Source: Roseburia_C sp900315735 (GTDB lineage: Bacteria; Bacillota; Clostridia; Lachnospirales; Lachnospiraceae). Taken from it: a stretch of 64,000 nt of DNA. The stretch's first letter is position 1, and every line of letters begins with the position of its first letter. Under the pieces are notes generated by a model. It was not told the DNA's origin. It saw nothing but the letters and a program-made list of their open reading frames with translations, and made no database searches. Location: the NCBI GenBank assembly GCA_052118425.1, contig JBQKHF010000003.1, one strand, 5' to 3'. Positions 51,339-60,293 of this stretch are shown piece after piece. Both the position numbers and the translations under genes were made by a program.

Positions 51339-52211
51339 TTATCGATATTCACCCATATAGAACAATGCAATAGTTCCAGGGCCGGAATGTGCACCAATGG
51401 TTGAGCCGACATAATTGATTAAGAAGCTGTCGATGCCGAAACGTTCTTTTACAAGATTTGCAACAAACTGTGCATCTTCTAAAGAATCGCCATGGCTGAT
51501 AAATACGATATCGTTCTGGTCACGGTAGGAGCCCATCTGCTTTTCCATATTGTCAACCAGAGTAATCAGGGATTTCTTACGTCCACGAACCTTGGAAACC
51601 ATAATAAGATGACCTTCATCATCTACATGAAGCACCGGCTTTAAGTTAATCATGGTACCAAGAACCGCAGCGGTTTTAGAGACACGTCCGCCTCTGTGAA
51701 GGTGGAACAAATCATCTACCGTAAAGTTATGTACCAGATGCAGTTTATTTTCTTCCAGCCATTTTACGGTTTCTTCTAAAGTGGCACCATTTTCTTTCAT
51801 CTGGACAGCTTTGTGAACCAGAAGTCCCTCGCCCATGGAAGCACAGAGAGAGTCTACGACAACGACTTTATGCGGAAAATTATCTTCTTCCATTTCACTT
51901 GCAGCAATTTTGGTACTGGAGTAGCTGCCGCTGAGTCCGCTGGAAAAAGCAATGTGAAGAATATCACAGTCATTTTCTGTAGCAATTTTAGTAAAGATTT
52001 CGCGGGCAGTTTCCGGGTTGACCTGAGATGTGGTAGGCAGAGAGCCGGCGCGCATCTTTGCATAGAATTCTTTGACATCCATTGGATGCTCCCAGTCATA
52101 GGTTTTGCCGTCTATAGTATAAGTGAGTGACAGCATGCCAAGATTATGTTCTGCTACATAATCTGCCGGCAAATCTGCAGTAGTGTCGGTGGTAATAATA
52201 AATTTATTCAT
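51339..52211 (-). CDS. degV: DegV family fatty-acid-binding protein
   Basis: 290 residues. Two-domain DegV fold: FIITTDTTADLPADYVAEHN, TSQVNPETAREIF, HIAFSSGLSGSYSSTKIAA, DSLCASMGEGLLVHKA and the C-terminal VGSTIGAHSGPGTIALFY. DegV (FakB-like) proteins bind a fatty acid for phosphorylation by FakA; no fakA is nearby. ATG 52211 follows AGGAGGACAC on the minus strand, so the longer in-frame extension is rejected. Confidence 0.92.
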   Translation of the reverse strand: MNKFIITTDTTADLPADYVAEHNLGMLSLTYTIDGKTYDWEHPMDVKEFYAKMRAGSLPTTSQVNPETAREIFTKIATENDCDILHIAFSSGLSGSYSSTKIAASEMEEDNFPHKVVVVDSLCASMGEGLLVHKAVQMKENGATLEETVKWLEENKLHLVHNFTVDDLFHLHRGGRVSKTAAVLGTMINLKPVLHVDDEGHLIMVSKVRGRKKSLITLVDNMEKQMGSYRDQNDIVFISHGDSLEDAQFVANLVKERFGIDSFLINYVGSTIGAHSGPGTIALFYMGEYR

Positions 52212-52319
52212 GTGTCCTCCTGTGTTTTTATATAAAATTATGGCACAAAATTGCACCTTTTTTATTATAGCATAATGAAAAATGAAAATGTAAAATTTTT
52301 ATAAAAATGAAAAAATATC

Positions 52320-52348
52320 TTTACAAAAAAAGAAAAAGCAGGTATGAT
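52320..52348 (+). promoter_or_regulatory. promoter of the Tad-like locus
   Basis: TTTACA (52320-52325), a 17-bp spacer and TATGAT (52343-52348). A leader of about 90 nt with a short GGGA/TCCC hairpin follows. No c-di-GMP riboswitch pattern is recognisable. Confidence 0.55.
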
Positions 52349-52443
52349 TAGAGCCATCTTATTTATCTTTTTTTATCCGGGAGATTCCTCCCAAGTATTC
52401 CAAACAGTGAAATGAAATTCAGTATGGAAAGGGGTTTTCTTAT

Positions 52444-52611
52444 TTGAAAGAAATTTTTGAACAGTATGGTGGGGTAATTATAACAGTAGTTGCGATTGCA
52501 GCATTAGCAGCACTTGTGACCGCAATTATGGGAAATGGAACCAGTGGTCCCGTTTATGATGCATTTAAGAACTTAATTGATAACTTTGGAAATAACATCG
52601 GAACACCATAG
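52444..52611 (+). CDS. 55-residue leaderless pilin-like protein, first of the Tad-like locus
   Basis: TTG start with AAGGGG upstream, ending in a TAG inside the ribosome site of the ATPase gene. The N-terminus KEIFEQYGGVIITVV is followed by one hydrophobic helix (to about residue 28) and a short polar tail (YDAFKNLIDNFGNNIGTP). Flp pilins carry an EYG motif at the start of their helix after a cleaved leader. Here the QYG lies at residues 7-9 and there is no leader with a cleavage glycine. Probably the main structural subunit, judging by its position ahead of the ATPase. Confidence 0.7.
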   Translation: MKEIFEQYGGVIITVVAIAALAALVTAIMGNGTSGPVYDAFKNLIDNFGNNIGTP

Positions 52612-52622
52612 GAGGGGATGAA

Positions 52623-53705
52623 TTGGACAGACAGGAGCTGGGTATCCGGATGGAGCCGGATTATTTTGGTCCCCTTTGGCGCTATGTCCGGAATGATAAG
52701 ATTACAGATATTGACTATAACGGAAACCAGCTGTGGATTACAGATGTGGAGAATGAGCGCTATCTGATTCGAAGTCATGGCATTACAGAGAAGTTTGTAG
52801 AGCAGTTTTCCCATCGGATTGCCAATGAAGTGAGCAAGCCTTTTAACAAGAAAAATAATTTGTTGGAGGCGGAGACTGGCACGCTGCGTATCAGTATTGT
52901 GCATGAATCTGTTGCTATATCCGGCAGAAGCATCTGTATTCGTAAATCAATGCCAATGCTGCGGATGCAGGTAAAAAAGATGGTGGAAGATGAGTATGTA
53001 GCGGTTCCGGTACTGGAATTACTGACCAATTGTGTGGCAGCAAAAATGAATTTTGTCTTTTGCGGAGAACCGGGGGCAGGAAAGACAGAATGTGCAAAAT
53101 TTTTCTCACAGTTTATTCCGGCAGGTGAGCGTGTCATTACGATAGAGGATAATCCGGAATGGCATTACAGTCAGATTAATCCCGGAAAAGATTGTGTGGA
53201 ACTGCGGATTAATCCGGATTTTGATTATACCAAAGCCATTAAGACATGTCTCAGACAGAATCCGTCCTGGATTATGTTATCGGAGGCACGTTCTACGGAA
53301 GTAAAGTCTTTATTGGAGTGCTGGTCTACCGGAATCCGTGGATTTACTACCCTTCATACGGATGATGTGCGTAAAATTCCGGATCGCATTTTAAATATGA
53401 TGGAGAGCCGTATGGATGCAGACCGCATGGAAAATGATGTATACAGCTATGTTGATGTTGGAATTTTACTGCGGAAGAAAATGAGTGCAGAAGGAAAATT
53501 GTACCGTTATATAGATCAGGTCTGTTTCTTTGTAAGAGAAGAGGGAAGAAATGAAATACATATGCAGGTGGTGGATGGCAATCTTATGGTGAGAGAACTT
53601 CCGAAAGGGCTGATTGCGCGTATGAAGCGGCATGGAATATCTGAGCCATTTGACAATCTTATCATACAACATCGTCTGGAAGGAGAAGGATATGAAAAAG
53701 AATGA
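52623..53705 (+). CDS. tadA: TadA/CpaF-type secretion ATPase
   Basis: 360 residues. The Walker A motif is FCGEPGAGKTECAKF; the Asp box region reads ERVITIEDNPEWHYSQ; Walker B lies near PSWIMLSEARSTE; the His box is GFTTLHTDDVRKIPDR. These are the marks of the VirB11/TadA ATPases that power pilus assembly. It is shorter than typical CpaF because the N-terminal extension is small. TTG 52623 with GGAGGGG (52611-52617) is the only start fitting the frame. It overlaps the next gene by 14 nt. Confidence 0.9.
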   Translation: MDRQELGIRMEPDYFGPLWRYVRNDKITDIDYNGNQLWITDVENERYLIRSHGITEKFVEQFSHRIANEVSKPFNKKNNLLEAETGTLRISIVHESVAISGRSICIRKSMPMLRMQVKKMVEDEYVAVPVLELLTNCVAAKMNFVFCGEPGAGKTECAKFFSQFIPAGERVITIEDNPEWHYSQINPGKDCVELRINPDFDYTKAIKTCLRQNPSWIMLSEARSTEVKSLLECWSTGIRGFTTLHTDDVRKIPDRILNMMESRMDADRMENDVYSYVDVGILLRKKMSAEGKLYRYIDQVCFFVREEGRNEIHMQVVDGNLMVRELPKGLIARMKRHGISEPFDNLIIQHRLEGEGYEKE

Positions 53706-54954
53706 GCGTTTCATTATCTATGGAGGCTGTTATGGATTATTGCTGCTGGCAGCATTTTTATTACAGCTTAAGTGGCAGGGCTATTTCTGCTGCAGCATTG
53801 TATTTGTTTTTATCATGTGGCGCTTAGATAAAGTGATGAAAGAAGAGAGCAGGCAAAAGATACGTCTGCGGGAGGCAGAATTGTATATGGAGCAGATGCT
53901 TTATGCATTTTTGCAGAATCCGAAAATCTTATCTGCACTGGAGACGGTTTGCGTATTGTTTGAACCGGGAGTTATGCGAAAACAGCTAGAGACTGCAATC
54001 TTTCATTTGCGAAAAGAATATGACAGCAATATGAAAGAAGAGTTAGATGCAATTGAGCAGCAGTATGAGAATCGCAGAATGAAAGAAATTCATGGATATT
54101 TTCTTATGGTAGAACAGTATGGTGGAGCATACGAGACAACGGTGGAACTTCTTTTGGATGATTTACAGCAGTGGATGGAGCGGGTCAGACTACATCAGCA
54201 GGACTGCAGAAAATATCGAAGAAATATATTTTTGGCGGTGGGATTATCTGTCCTTGTCTGTGCGGTAACCAATCACCTGCTGCCGAAAGATATTTCTCTT
54301 TCTGATATTGTAATCTGCCAGATAGCTTCTGTTATATTTTTATCGTTAGATATGTTTATCTGCTACCGTGTAGCAAAACGTACCTGTAGGGACTGGCTGA
54401 GAGAAAGAGAGTCCTATGGAGAAAAGGATGAAAAGAAATATCGTTATGTGCAGACGCATAAGGGTTTGCGGAGTGTATTATACCGGAAATCCTTACGCAA
54501 AAAGATGGAACGGGAATTTCCGCAATGGCTGATGGACATTTCTTTGCTGCTTCAGACCGAAAATGTACAGGTGGCATTATATCGGATACGGCCACAGACA
54601 CCGGAGGTTTTAAAACCGGCGATTGATGATATGTTAGAAGAACTGTCACAGAATCCGGAGAGTATAGAACCGTATCTTAATTTCCTGAAAGGGTATGATT
54701 TGCCGGATGTGCATTCTGCGATGCGTATGCTGTATGCATTATCCAATGGTGGTTATGGAAATAGTGAAAAGCAGTTAAGACAGATTTTAAAGCGGAATCA
54801 GGAACTTTTAGATAAGGCGGAGAAGGAACGGAATCAGGATTCGCTGGCTGGCTTTTATGCATTGTTTTTAGCACCGGCATTAACCGGAGCAGGAAAAATG
54901 ATGATAGATATGACAGCTTTTCTGGTGGTATTTTTAACGAGTGTGCATAGATAG
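53692..54954 (+). CDS. TadB/TadC-like inner-membrane assembly protein
   Basis: 420 residues. Two membrane segments are at the N-terminus (IYGGCYGLLLLAAFLLQLKW onward), a cytoplasmic T2SSF-like helical domain follows, two more segments lie at about 185-235, a second cytoplasmic domain comes next, and a last segment is near the C-terminus (MTAFLVVFLTSV). Tad systems normally have separate TadB and TadC of about 300 residues; here a single protein seems to serve. AGGAGAAGG precedes ATG 53692. Confidence 0.75.
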   Translation: MKKNERFIIYGGCYGLLLLAAFLLQLKWQGYFCCSIVFVFIMWRLDKVMKEESRQKIRLREAELYMEQMLYAFLQNPKILSALETVCVLFEPGVMRKQLETAIFHLRKEYDSNMKEELDAIEQQYENRRMKEIHGYFLMVEQYGGAYETTVELLLDDLQQWMERVRLHQQDCRKYRRNIFLAVGLSVLVCAVTNHLLPKDISLSDIVICQIASVIFLSLDMFICYRVAKRTCRDWLRERESYGEKDEKKYRYVQTHKGLRSVLYRKSLRKKMEREFPQWLMDISLLLQTENVQVALYRIRPQTPEVLKPAIDDMLEELSQNPESIEPYLNFLKGYDLPDVHSAMRMLYALSNGGYGNSEKQLRQILKRNQELLDKAEKERNQDSLAGFYALFLAPALTGAGKMMIDMTAFLVVFLTSVHR

Positions 54955-54962
54955 GGGATTAG

Positions 54963-55337
54963 ATGGAGCAGGTAATAAAAACATATCTTGGAATATTTCT
55001 GATGATGTTGCTGTCGACAGTTGGAATAGGAATTGTGGCAGCAGAAGTGCAGATTTGTCAGGCAAGAAATTTTAAATCGGATGTAGTAGTAGAACTGGAA
55101 AACAGCAATTATAACCGGGAAGTGATAAATGCCTGCATGAAGCAGGCTGATGAACTGGGCTACCAGCTGCAGGTCAATTTATATGAGGATTCCGGAAATA
55201 TAATTGTATGTGAAAATGGAAATGTGCCTTTTTTGGAAAAGAATGTAACCATGGCAGAGGTGGTATTGCATTATGGATACCGGATGGGACCATTTCACGG
55301 AAAAACGGAGCATAGTATCCGGGGATTTGGAAGGTAG
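54963..55337 (+). CDS. pseudopilin-like membrane protein
   Basis: 124 residues. The N-terminal helix (TYLGIFLMMLLSTVGIGIVA, residues 7-26) is followed by an outside domain with two cysteines (VQICQARNF, VINACMKQAD) in mixed alpha/beta pattern. The position and topology are those of TadE-like minor pilins, but no prepilin cleavage site is seen. It starts 8 bp after the TadB/C-like gene. Confidence 0.6.
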   Translation: MEQVIKTYLGIFLMMLLSTVGIGIVAAEVQICQARNFKSDVVVELENSNYNREVINACMKQADELGYQLQVNLYEDSGNIIVCENGNVPFLEKNVTMAEVVLHYGYRMGPFHGKTEHSIRGFGR

Positions 55338-55341
55338 GTTT

Positions 55342-55443
55342 ATGAGAAAAATTATAGAGGATTATGGACAGGCAATTATCTATGCAGTGCTTGGCAGTGG
55401 CTGTATCGGAGTACTGTGGTATTTGCTTGGTTATATCTGGTAA
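55342..55443 (+). CDS. 33-residue leaderless pilin-like protein
   Basis: ATG 55342, 4 bp after the preceding stop, with AAGGTAGG upstream. It reads MRKIIEDYGQAIIYAVLGSG and then a hydrophobic tail (VLWYLLGYIW). The DYG at residues 7-9 aligns with the same motif in the proteins at 52444, 55455 and 55604. The size and the single helix fit a micro-pilin or assembly cofactor. Confidence 0.6.
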   Translation: MRKIIEDYGQAIIYAVLGSGCIGVLWYLLGYIW

Positions 55444-55454
55444 GGGGGATAAAA

Positions 55455-55598
55455 ATGCATTTTTTTATGGAAGAATATGGTGGACTTGTGATTGCGGTTC
55501 TGGCAGTTATAGTTATGACGGGAATTTTATTTGGACTGTTTTCGCAGGGTGGTTATCTATATGAAATGATAAGCAGAGCACAGGGTGCATTGGGGTAA
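55455..55598 (+). CDS. 47-residue leaderless pilin-like protein
   Basis: ATG 55455 after AAGGGGG. It reads MHFFMEEYGGLVIAVLAVIV, a helix to about residue 28, then a short tail (GGYLYEMISRAQGALG). EYG is at residues 7-9, as in the other micro-pilins of the locus. It is most like the first protein of the locus in length and composition. Confidence 0.65.
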   Translation: MHFFMEEYGGLVIAVLAVIVMTGILFGLFSQGGYLYEMISRAQGALG

Positions 55599-55603
55599 AA
55601 CAA

Positions 55604-56047
55604 ATGAAGGCATTATGGAAAGAATATGGACAGACAGTAATTACTGTATTGGTGGCGGCAACGTTATTGATGTTATGCTTATGGGGATTCCGTGTAATTG
55701 GAAATATGACAGAGCGTCCGGCAGCCGGTGCAGATATCGGAAATAATATGGATGGAAAAATATTAAAAGATATTTGCAGCCGTCCGGTTCCGGAGATTAC
55801 TTATGAAGCCAATCGTATTTTAACAACAGCAGATAAGATAGCGTTGTCAGAACTATTTTATGCAGTGGATGCAGATGGAAAGGAACTTAAGATTGAGATA
55901 ACTGATATCAGAAATCAGGCAGGGGAAGCAGTAGATGATATTTATGAAAAGGCAGGAATCTATGAAATAGAGGTACGGGCAGAAGATGCATATGAAAAGC
56001 AGACGGTTTCTTGTTTCCGGATTCCGGTAAATGGAGGCGGTGTATGA
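55604..56047 (+). CDS. pilin-like protein with an extracellular domain
   Basis: 147 residues. MKALWKEYGQTVITVLVAAT again has EYG at residues 7-9 and a helix to about residue 30, followed by a 115-residue outside domain (ADKIALSELFYAVDADGKEL, YEIEVRAEDAYEKQTVSCFR) that looks like an Ig-type or bacterial surface beta-fold. It could be an adhesive tip or minor pilin. It ends in an ATGA overlap with the next gene. Confidence 0.65.
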   Translation: MKALWKEYGQTVITVLVAATLLMLCLWGFRVIGNMTERPAAGADIGNNMDGKILKDICSRPVPEITYEANRILTTADKIALSELFYAVDADGKELKIEITDIRNQAGEAVDDIYEKAGIYEIEVRAEDAYEKQTVSCFRIPVNGGGV

Positions 56048-56673
56048 AACATATGGTATTTGGGGTATTGTCCGGAGGCATTGTCATACTTTTCGTAGTG
56101 ATGCTGCTGACGATGCAGCATAAGAATGTGCGGAAAGAAGAATTAGAACAGAGTCTTACGGAAGCAATGGAAACAACATTGCAGATGGTAAAAACGGATG
56201 CAGACAAAGACTATACATCCGAAGAGATGCGGGCATTATTGATTCGCAATTTAGTGCCGCAGATAAATTCAGATTCTGAATTAACCGTTCGGATGCTTGC
56301 AGCAGATGTAGAAAAAGGATTACTTTCCGTGGAAGTGGAAGAGTATTTTTCTTATCCGGGTGGGAAAAAAGGCAGTATACAGTGCTGCCGTACAATTCTT
56401 GCCGAAGAGGATAGCGAGGAAACGGAGAAGGGGGAAAAAGAAGTGGCAATGCAGACCGTAATTTTTTATCGTTCCAGGGAAGAGATGGAACAGGGAGAAT
56501 CTTATTATAAGAAGCTGGAAATACAAAAAGGGGATTACTGTATTTCTCCGGCAGAACCGGTTTGTGATGATTTGAAAAAGAAATTTTTAGAGTGGCGGGA
56601 CAGCAAGGATTATCTTGCAGATTTTACGCAGTGTGTAGAAGAAAATCAGACATATTATGCAGTATTTGAATAG
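56044..56673 (+). CDS. single-helix membrane protein of the Tad-like locus
   Basis: 209 residues. N-terminal helix (MVFGVLSGGIVILFVVMLLT, residues 4-23), then a charged outside domain (VRKEELEQSLTEAMETTLQM, LLSVEVEEYFSYPGGKKGSI). The type of topology seen in TadE/TadG-like minor components. I do not recognise a more exact family. It is coupled by 4 nt to the preceding gene. Confidence 0.6.
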   Translation: MKHMVFGVLSGGIVILFVVMLLTMQHKNVRKEELEQSLTEAMETTLQMVKTDADKDYTSEEMRALLIRNLVPQINSDSELTVRMLAADVEKGLLSVEVEEYFSYPGGKKGSIQCCRTILAEEDSEETEKGEKEVAMQTVIFYRSREEMEQGESYYKKLEIQKGDYCISPAEPVCDDLKKKFLEWRDSKDYLADFTQCVEENQTYYAVFE

Positions 56674-56682
56674 GGGGTAAGC

Positions 56683-59382
56683 ATGAAAAAGAAGGTGCGA
56701 AGGGGAGTCTGCCGTTTACTTTGCGGCTGTATGATTCTTTTTATGAGTCCGGGCAGTATTCAGATAATAAGTGCAGAGGAAACCGAGGTGGCAGATGCGG
56801 CAGAATCTGAAGGAACAGCAGAATTTGAAAGAACAGAAGTATCGGAAACAGAAGCACTGGAAACAGTAGAAAACAAGCGGATAGAAGAATCAGAGAGGAA
56901 AAAGGAAAAACGGACAGAAGAGAAATCAGAAGAGCAGACGGAAGAGCAGCAAGAGAAAACGTTGGAAGAAATGCCGGATGAATTTATTTCATCTGCTTAC
57001 GGAAGTGTCCAGACCTGGTATCCCAAAACTTCCGGGTATTTTGTATTGACAGTCCGTGATAATGCAGGTGGAAGAACGGCTCGTTACCGAATTGATTGTA
57101 ATATTGGGGAACGTCATCCCAATGGAATTAATTATCGAATCTATTATAAGATGTATTTGATTGGTGGGGATGAGCTTGGCATTACATTAGAGGAGAAGGA
57201 ATATTATACCAGACATGATAATGCTACTTCTGAAATCGGAGCAAGGGAATATCATCTTCCGGTTACTTTTCGCTTGCCGGAGCTGGGGCATCATTTTGAA
57301 GGAGTGTCTACCAGCGACTGTTATCAGACCTATTTTGAGAGTATGGAAGAAGAAACCTGTAGTTTTGTAGTGGATACCAATGGATGTGGAATGACACCCT
57401 GGGGAGATGATGGTGCATGGCATAATGATAATATAGAAGTAAATTACCTCGAAAATCGTTATACTATTCATTATGATGGAAATGGGGCTACCAGCGGAAC
57501 TGTTGCTTCTCAACCGGATGTGCTCTATGGAAAACAGATTCAGCTGCGGCAGAATCAGTACAAAAAGGAGTATGCAGTAACTTTTGATGGAAATGGCGGA
57601 ATGTCAGAGGTAGAGAATCTTACGGCAGAAAGTTCTTTTGCAGGCTGGGAGGATCATAACAGTTTTTACTATAATGGAATAGAATTCCCATGGTATGCAT
57701 TTGATGCGCCATGTTATGCAAAAGCAAATCCGGATTTACTGGAAAGCTTCGGTTATAATAAGGCTGCATTATTAAGTCATTTCTATCAGTATGTGATACA
57801 GGGCAGAGAAAAAAGAATATCCAGTCCATATTTTCGTTTGACGGATTATATGAAATATGGAGGGGAAGATTTAAAACAGGCATTTGGCAGTCGGCGGGAG
57901 TCGTATTTGTTGCATTGGATCAATCATGGATATATTGAGCATAGAGTGGGGATTGGCACAATCGGTGTGCCGGAAGCGTTATCGGAACTTTCTGTATACG
58001 AAGATAAGGCACAGGTATTAAAGTTATCATCAAAGCATAAGGGAGAGGTTCTATTAAAGGCACAATGGAAGGATGCAGAAGTAATACTTCCTTCAGCAAA
58101 ACGCAGTGGATATGCGTTAGCTGGCTGGGCGGACGGGAAAGACGCAAAAGAACCAGAGTACTATCCCGGAGATAAAGTTAAGATAACAGAAAATCAGACC
58201 TTTTATGCCATTTGGAAGAAATCAAAACCACCGGTTATAGAGCGTATGATATCCATTCAGAATGGGACGGATGGATTCTATACATATGCCTATGTGCGGG
58301 ATGGCGGAGATGGAATCTCAAAAACTGCCTTTGCGGTATGGAGTGAAAATCAGGGACAGGATGATTTGGCAGCAGAGTGGCAGACAACGGAATTAGGAGA
58401 AGAAGGGGACTATTTTGTAGAGGGGCAAAGATATAATTACCGCTATAATACTTCTGCTGCAAAACATAAAAATGAATATGGCAGGCATCTGATTTCAATT
58501 TATGCATATGACAATTTGGATGGCTATGCAACGGCAGATACGGATTTTTGCTATTGTTTTCCAATCATTTTTGATGGAAATGAAGGTCTCATTGACGGAG
58601 AGGAGACAAAGCAGGAAAAACGATATTATGGGACACCCTATGGAGAAATGCCGGTTGCCGTCCGGGAGAATTGTTTTTTCTTAGGATGGAGTACAGAGCC
58701 GAATGCAATATGGCAGGAAAGAGAGCTTATCGGGGAAGAAGATATCTTTTGCCATGTAGGAGAACAGAGATTATATGCACAGTGGGATGAGAGTCCTGTT
58801 ATTGAGGCGGAAGATCAGTACTATAGTTTAATGGATGCAAGAAGTGGCAGGATTACAGAAGAGATGCTTTTGCAGCAGGCCTGTGCGAAGGATAAGGAAA
58901 ACAGCTCAGAAGATAATCCGGAAGGCATCTTAAATAGCGGAGCAGATGAAGAGAAGAATACTGTTTTTTGCGTGGAAGATTATAAGGAAGAAGAATGGAA
59001 GAACTTTGCACATGAAGGAACCACCACGATTACTTATTATGCAAAAGATGCAGTTGGAAATATCAGCAGAAAACAGGTTACCGTTTATCTGGTGGATACT
59101 GCTTCACAACAGGTAAAGGAAAAAGAAAAAGCGTTTCGATTTATCAGTGAAAAATATCTTGATACTATAACACCGGATTCCATTTGGAAGAAAGAAGAAA
59201 ATTACAGACAGTTAGAAAAAGCATTGCAAAGGAATACGGTTTTGGAAGTCTGGAATTTATCATCTCAGCAGTTAAATGAAATAAAAGAATATGAATTGCA
59301 GCAGAATACCGGGAAAATGACGGAAATTGAGCGATTTCGAAGCAAATTTATCCAGTGTATCGGTGAAAATGCTGAAATTTAA
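56683..59382 (+). CDS. large secreted protein with InlB-type repeats
   Basis: 899 residues. Signal peptide to about residue 32, a Glu/Thr/Lys-rich stretch to about 95, a beta-rich domain with cysteines, then three or more Listeria-Bacteroides (InlB B) repeat units (YTIHYDGNGATSG, AVTFDGNGGMSEV, RSGYALAGWADGK, IFDGNEGLIDGE with FLGWSTEPNA). Within one unit lies an inserted domain of the NPDL type (PCYAKANPDLLESFGYNKAA). A further Ig-like part (YYAKDAVGNISRKQVTVYLV) and a helical tail follow. No LPxTG or membrane anchor is seen. It is probably surface cargo or an adhesin of the pilus locus. Confidence 0.75.
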   Translation: MKKKVRRGVCRLLCGCMILFMSPGSIQIISAEETEVADAAESEGTAEFERTEVSETEALETVENKRIEESERKKEKRTEEKSEEQTEEQQEKTLEEMPDEFISSAYGSVQTWYPKTSGYFVLTVRDNAGGRTARYRIDCNIGERHPNGINYRIYYKMYLIGGDELGITLEEKEYYTRHDNATSEIGAREYHLPVTFRLPELGHHFEGVSTSDCYQTYFESMEEETCSFVVDTNGCGMTPWGDDGAWHNDNIEVNYLENRYTIHYDGNGATSGTVASQPDVLYGKQIQLRQNQYKKEYAVTFDGNGGMSEVENLTAESSFAGWEDHNSFYYNGIEFPWYAFDAPCYAKANPDLLESFGYNKAALLSHFYQYVIQGREKRISSPYFRLTDYMKYGGEDLKQAFGSRRESYLLHWINHGYIEHRVGIGTIGVPEALSELSVYEDKAQVLKLSSKHKGEVLLKAQWKDAEVILPSAKRSGYALAGWADGKDAKEPEYYPGDKVKITENQTFYAIWKKSKPPVIERMISIQNGTDGFYTYAYVRDGGDGISKTAFAVWSENQGQDDLAAEWQTTELGEEGDYFVEGQRYNYRYNTSAAKHKNEYGRHLISIYAYDNLDGYATADTDFCYCFPIIFDGNEGLIDGEETKQEKRYYGTPYGEMPVAVRENCFFLGWSTEPNAIWQERELIGEEDIFCHVGEQRLYAQWDESPVIEAEDQYYSLMDARSGRITEEMLLQQACAKDKENSSEDNPEGILNSGADEEKNTVFCVEDYKEEEWKNFAHEGTTTITYYAKDAVGNISRKQVTVYLVDTASQQVKEKEKAFRFISEKYLDTITPDSIWKKEENYRQLEKALQRNTVLEVWNLSSQQLNEIKEYELQQNTGKMTEIERFRSKFIQCIGENAEI

Positions 59383-59459
59383 GCAGAAAGAAGAAATTGG
59401 TTGCACAATGAAAATGACATATGGTATAGTTGGAGAAAAGTGAAAGGAGTTATGAAAAA

Positions 59460-60233
59460 TTGAATCCAAAGAAAAAAATATTGATTTTATCAGGCTGTGT
59501 GCTTACTGTGGCAGCCATAGTTGGTGGCACATTTTTTGTACAGCAGAACAGTAAGCATGCATTAAGCGGCACATTCGTAGGAAAGTTCCACGAAGCAGAG
59601 GAGCATGCAACAGGATTTGTGGTATGTAAGACCGAATCATTGCAGGAGGTATTTTGGCAGAAGAAAGAAGAGGCTGAGAAGGAAGTACAGGATATGCTGC
59701 TGGCTGCCACGCAGGAAGCAGAAATCGAAGAAGAGGTTCTGGTGGCAAAGCAGGAAGTGCCGGATGAATCCGATGGAAAGAATGAGAAAACCAATAAAAA
59801 GGGAACACAGGAAGTGACGCCGGGAAAGGGCGCAACAGAGCCGGTATCAACTGCAGGAGGGCAGACACCTTCATCCCAGGAAAAAGCACCGGCATCCGGA
59901 GAACAGGAACCAAACGCTGGAACTCCGGCAGCACCATCAGAGACACCGTCAGAAACTCCGGCAACGACACCAACAGAACAGCCGGCAGAGGAAACAAAGC
60001 CAGCAAATCCATGCCCGTATCCACTTTGGACGGTAATGAGTTTTGATGATGGAACTATGGGATATTACTGGCCGATGGATTATGATATTGCAGATGCAGT
60101 AAGAGTAGATAATGAGCTGTATGAATTACATTATACCAGACTGGTAAGTACAACCTTTGTGGGAAATTATGATGGTGCATATCATGTAAGATTAAGTAAA
60201 TTCAGTTATCATATTCCATATGCGGATGACTGA
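59460..60233 (+). CDS. membrane-anchored surface protein with a Pro/Thr/Glu-rich stalk
   Basis: 257 residues. TTG 59460 with AAAGGAG upstream gives a basic start and helix (KKKILILSGCVLTVAAIVGG). A short domain, a glutamate-rich helix (EVFWQKKEEAEKEVQDMLLA), a low-complexity stalk (PSETPSETPATTPTEQPAEE) and a compact C-terminal domain (NPCPYPLWTVMSFDDGTMGY) follow. It closes the locus and faces a terminator. The stalk suggests the terminal domain is presented at the cell surface. The function is unknown. Confidence 0.65.
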   Translation: MNPKKKILILSGCVLTVAAIVGGTFFVQQNSKHALSGTFVGKFHEAEEHATGFVVCKTESLQEVFWQKKEEAEKEVQDMLLAATQEAEIEEEVLVAKQEVPDESDGKNEKTNKKGTQEVTPGKGATEPVSTAGGQTPSSQEKAPASGEQEPNAGTPAAPSETPSETPATTPTEQPAEETKPANPCPYPLWTVMSFDDGTMGYYWPMDYDIADAVRVDNELYELHYTRLVSTTFVGNYDGAYHVRLSKFSYHIPYADD

Positions 60234-60244
60234 TGATAGAAAAA

Positions 60245-60293
60245 GAAAAGGTATATCGAAAACTCCCTAAGGAGTTTTCAGATATACCTTTTC
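60245..60293. terminator. bidirectional terminator overlapping the end of the CNNM gene
   Basis: GAAAAGGTATATC-GAAAACTCC (60245-60266) pairs with GGAGTTTTC (60271-60279) and GATATACCTTTTC (60281-60293). The right arm is the coding end of the minus-strand gene. Confidence 0.85.

Noticed and set aside
52349..52443. c-di-GMP riboswitch before the Tad-like locus
   Set aside because: The leader has only a short GGGA/TCCC hairpin and lacks the conserved aptamer segments.
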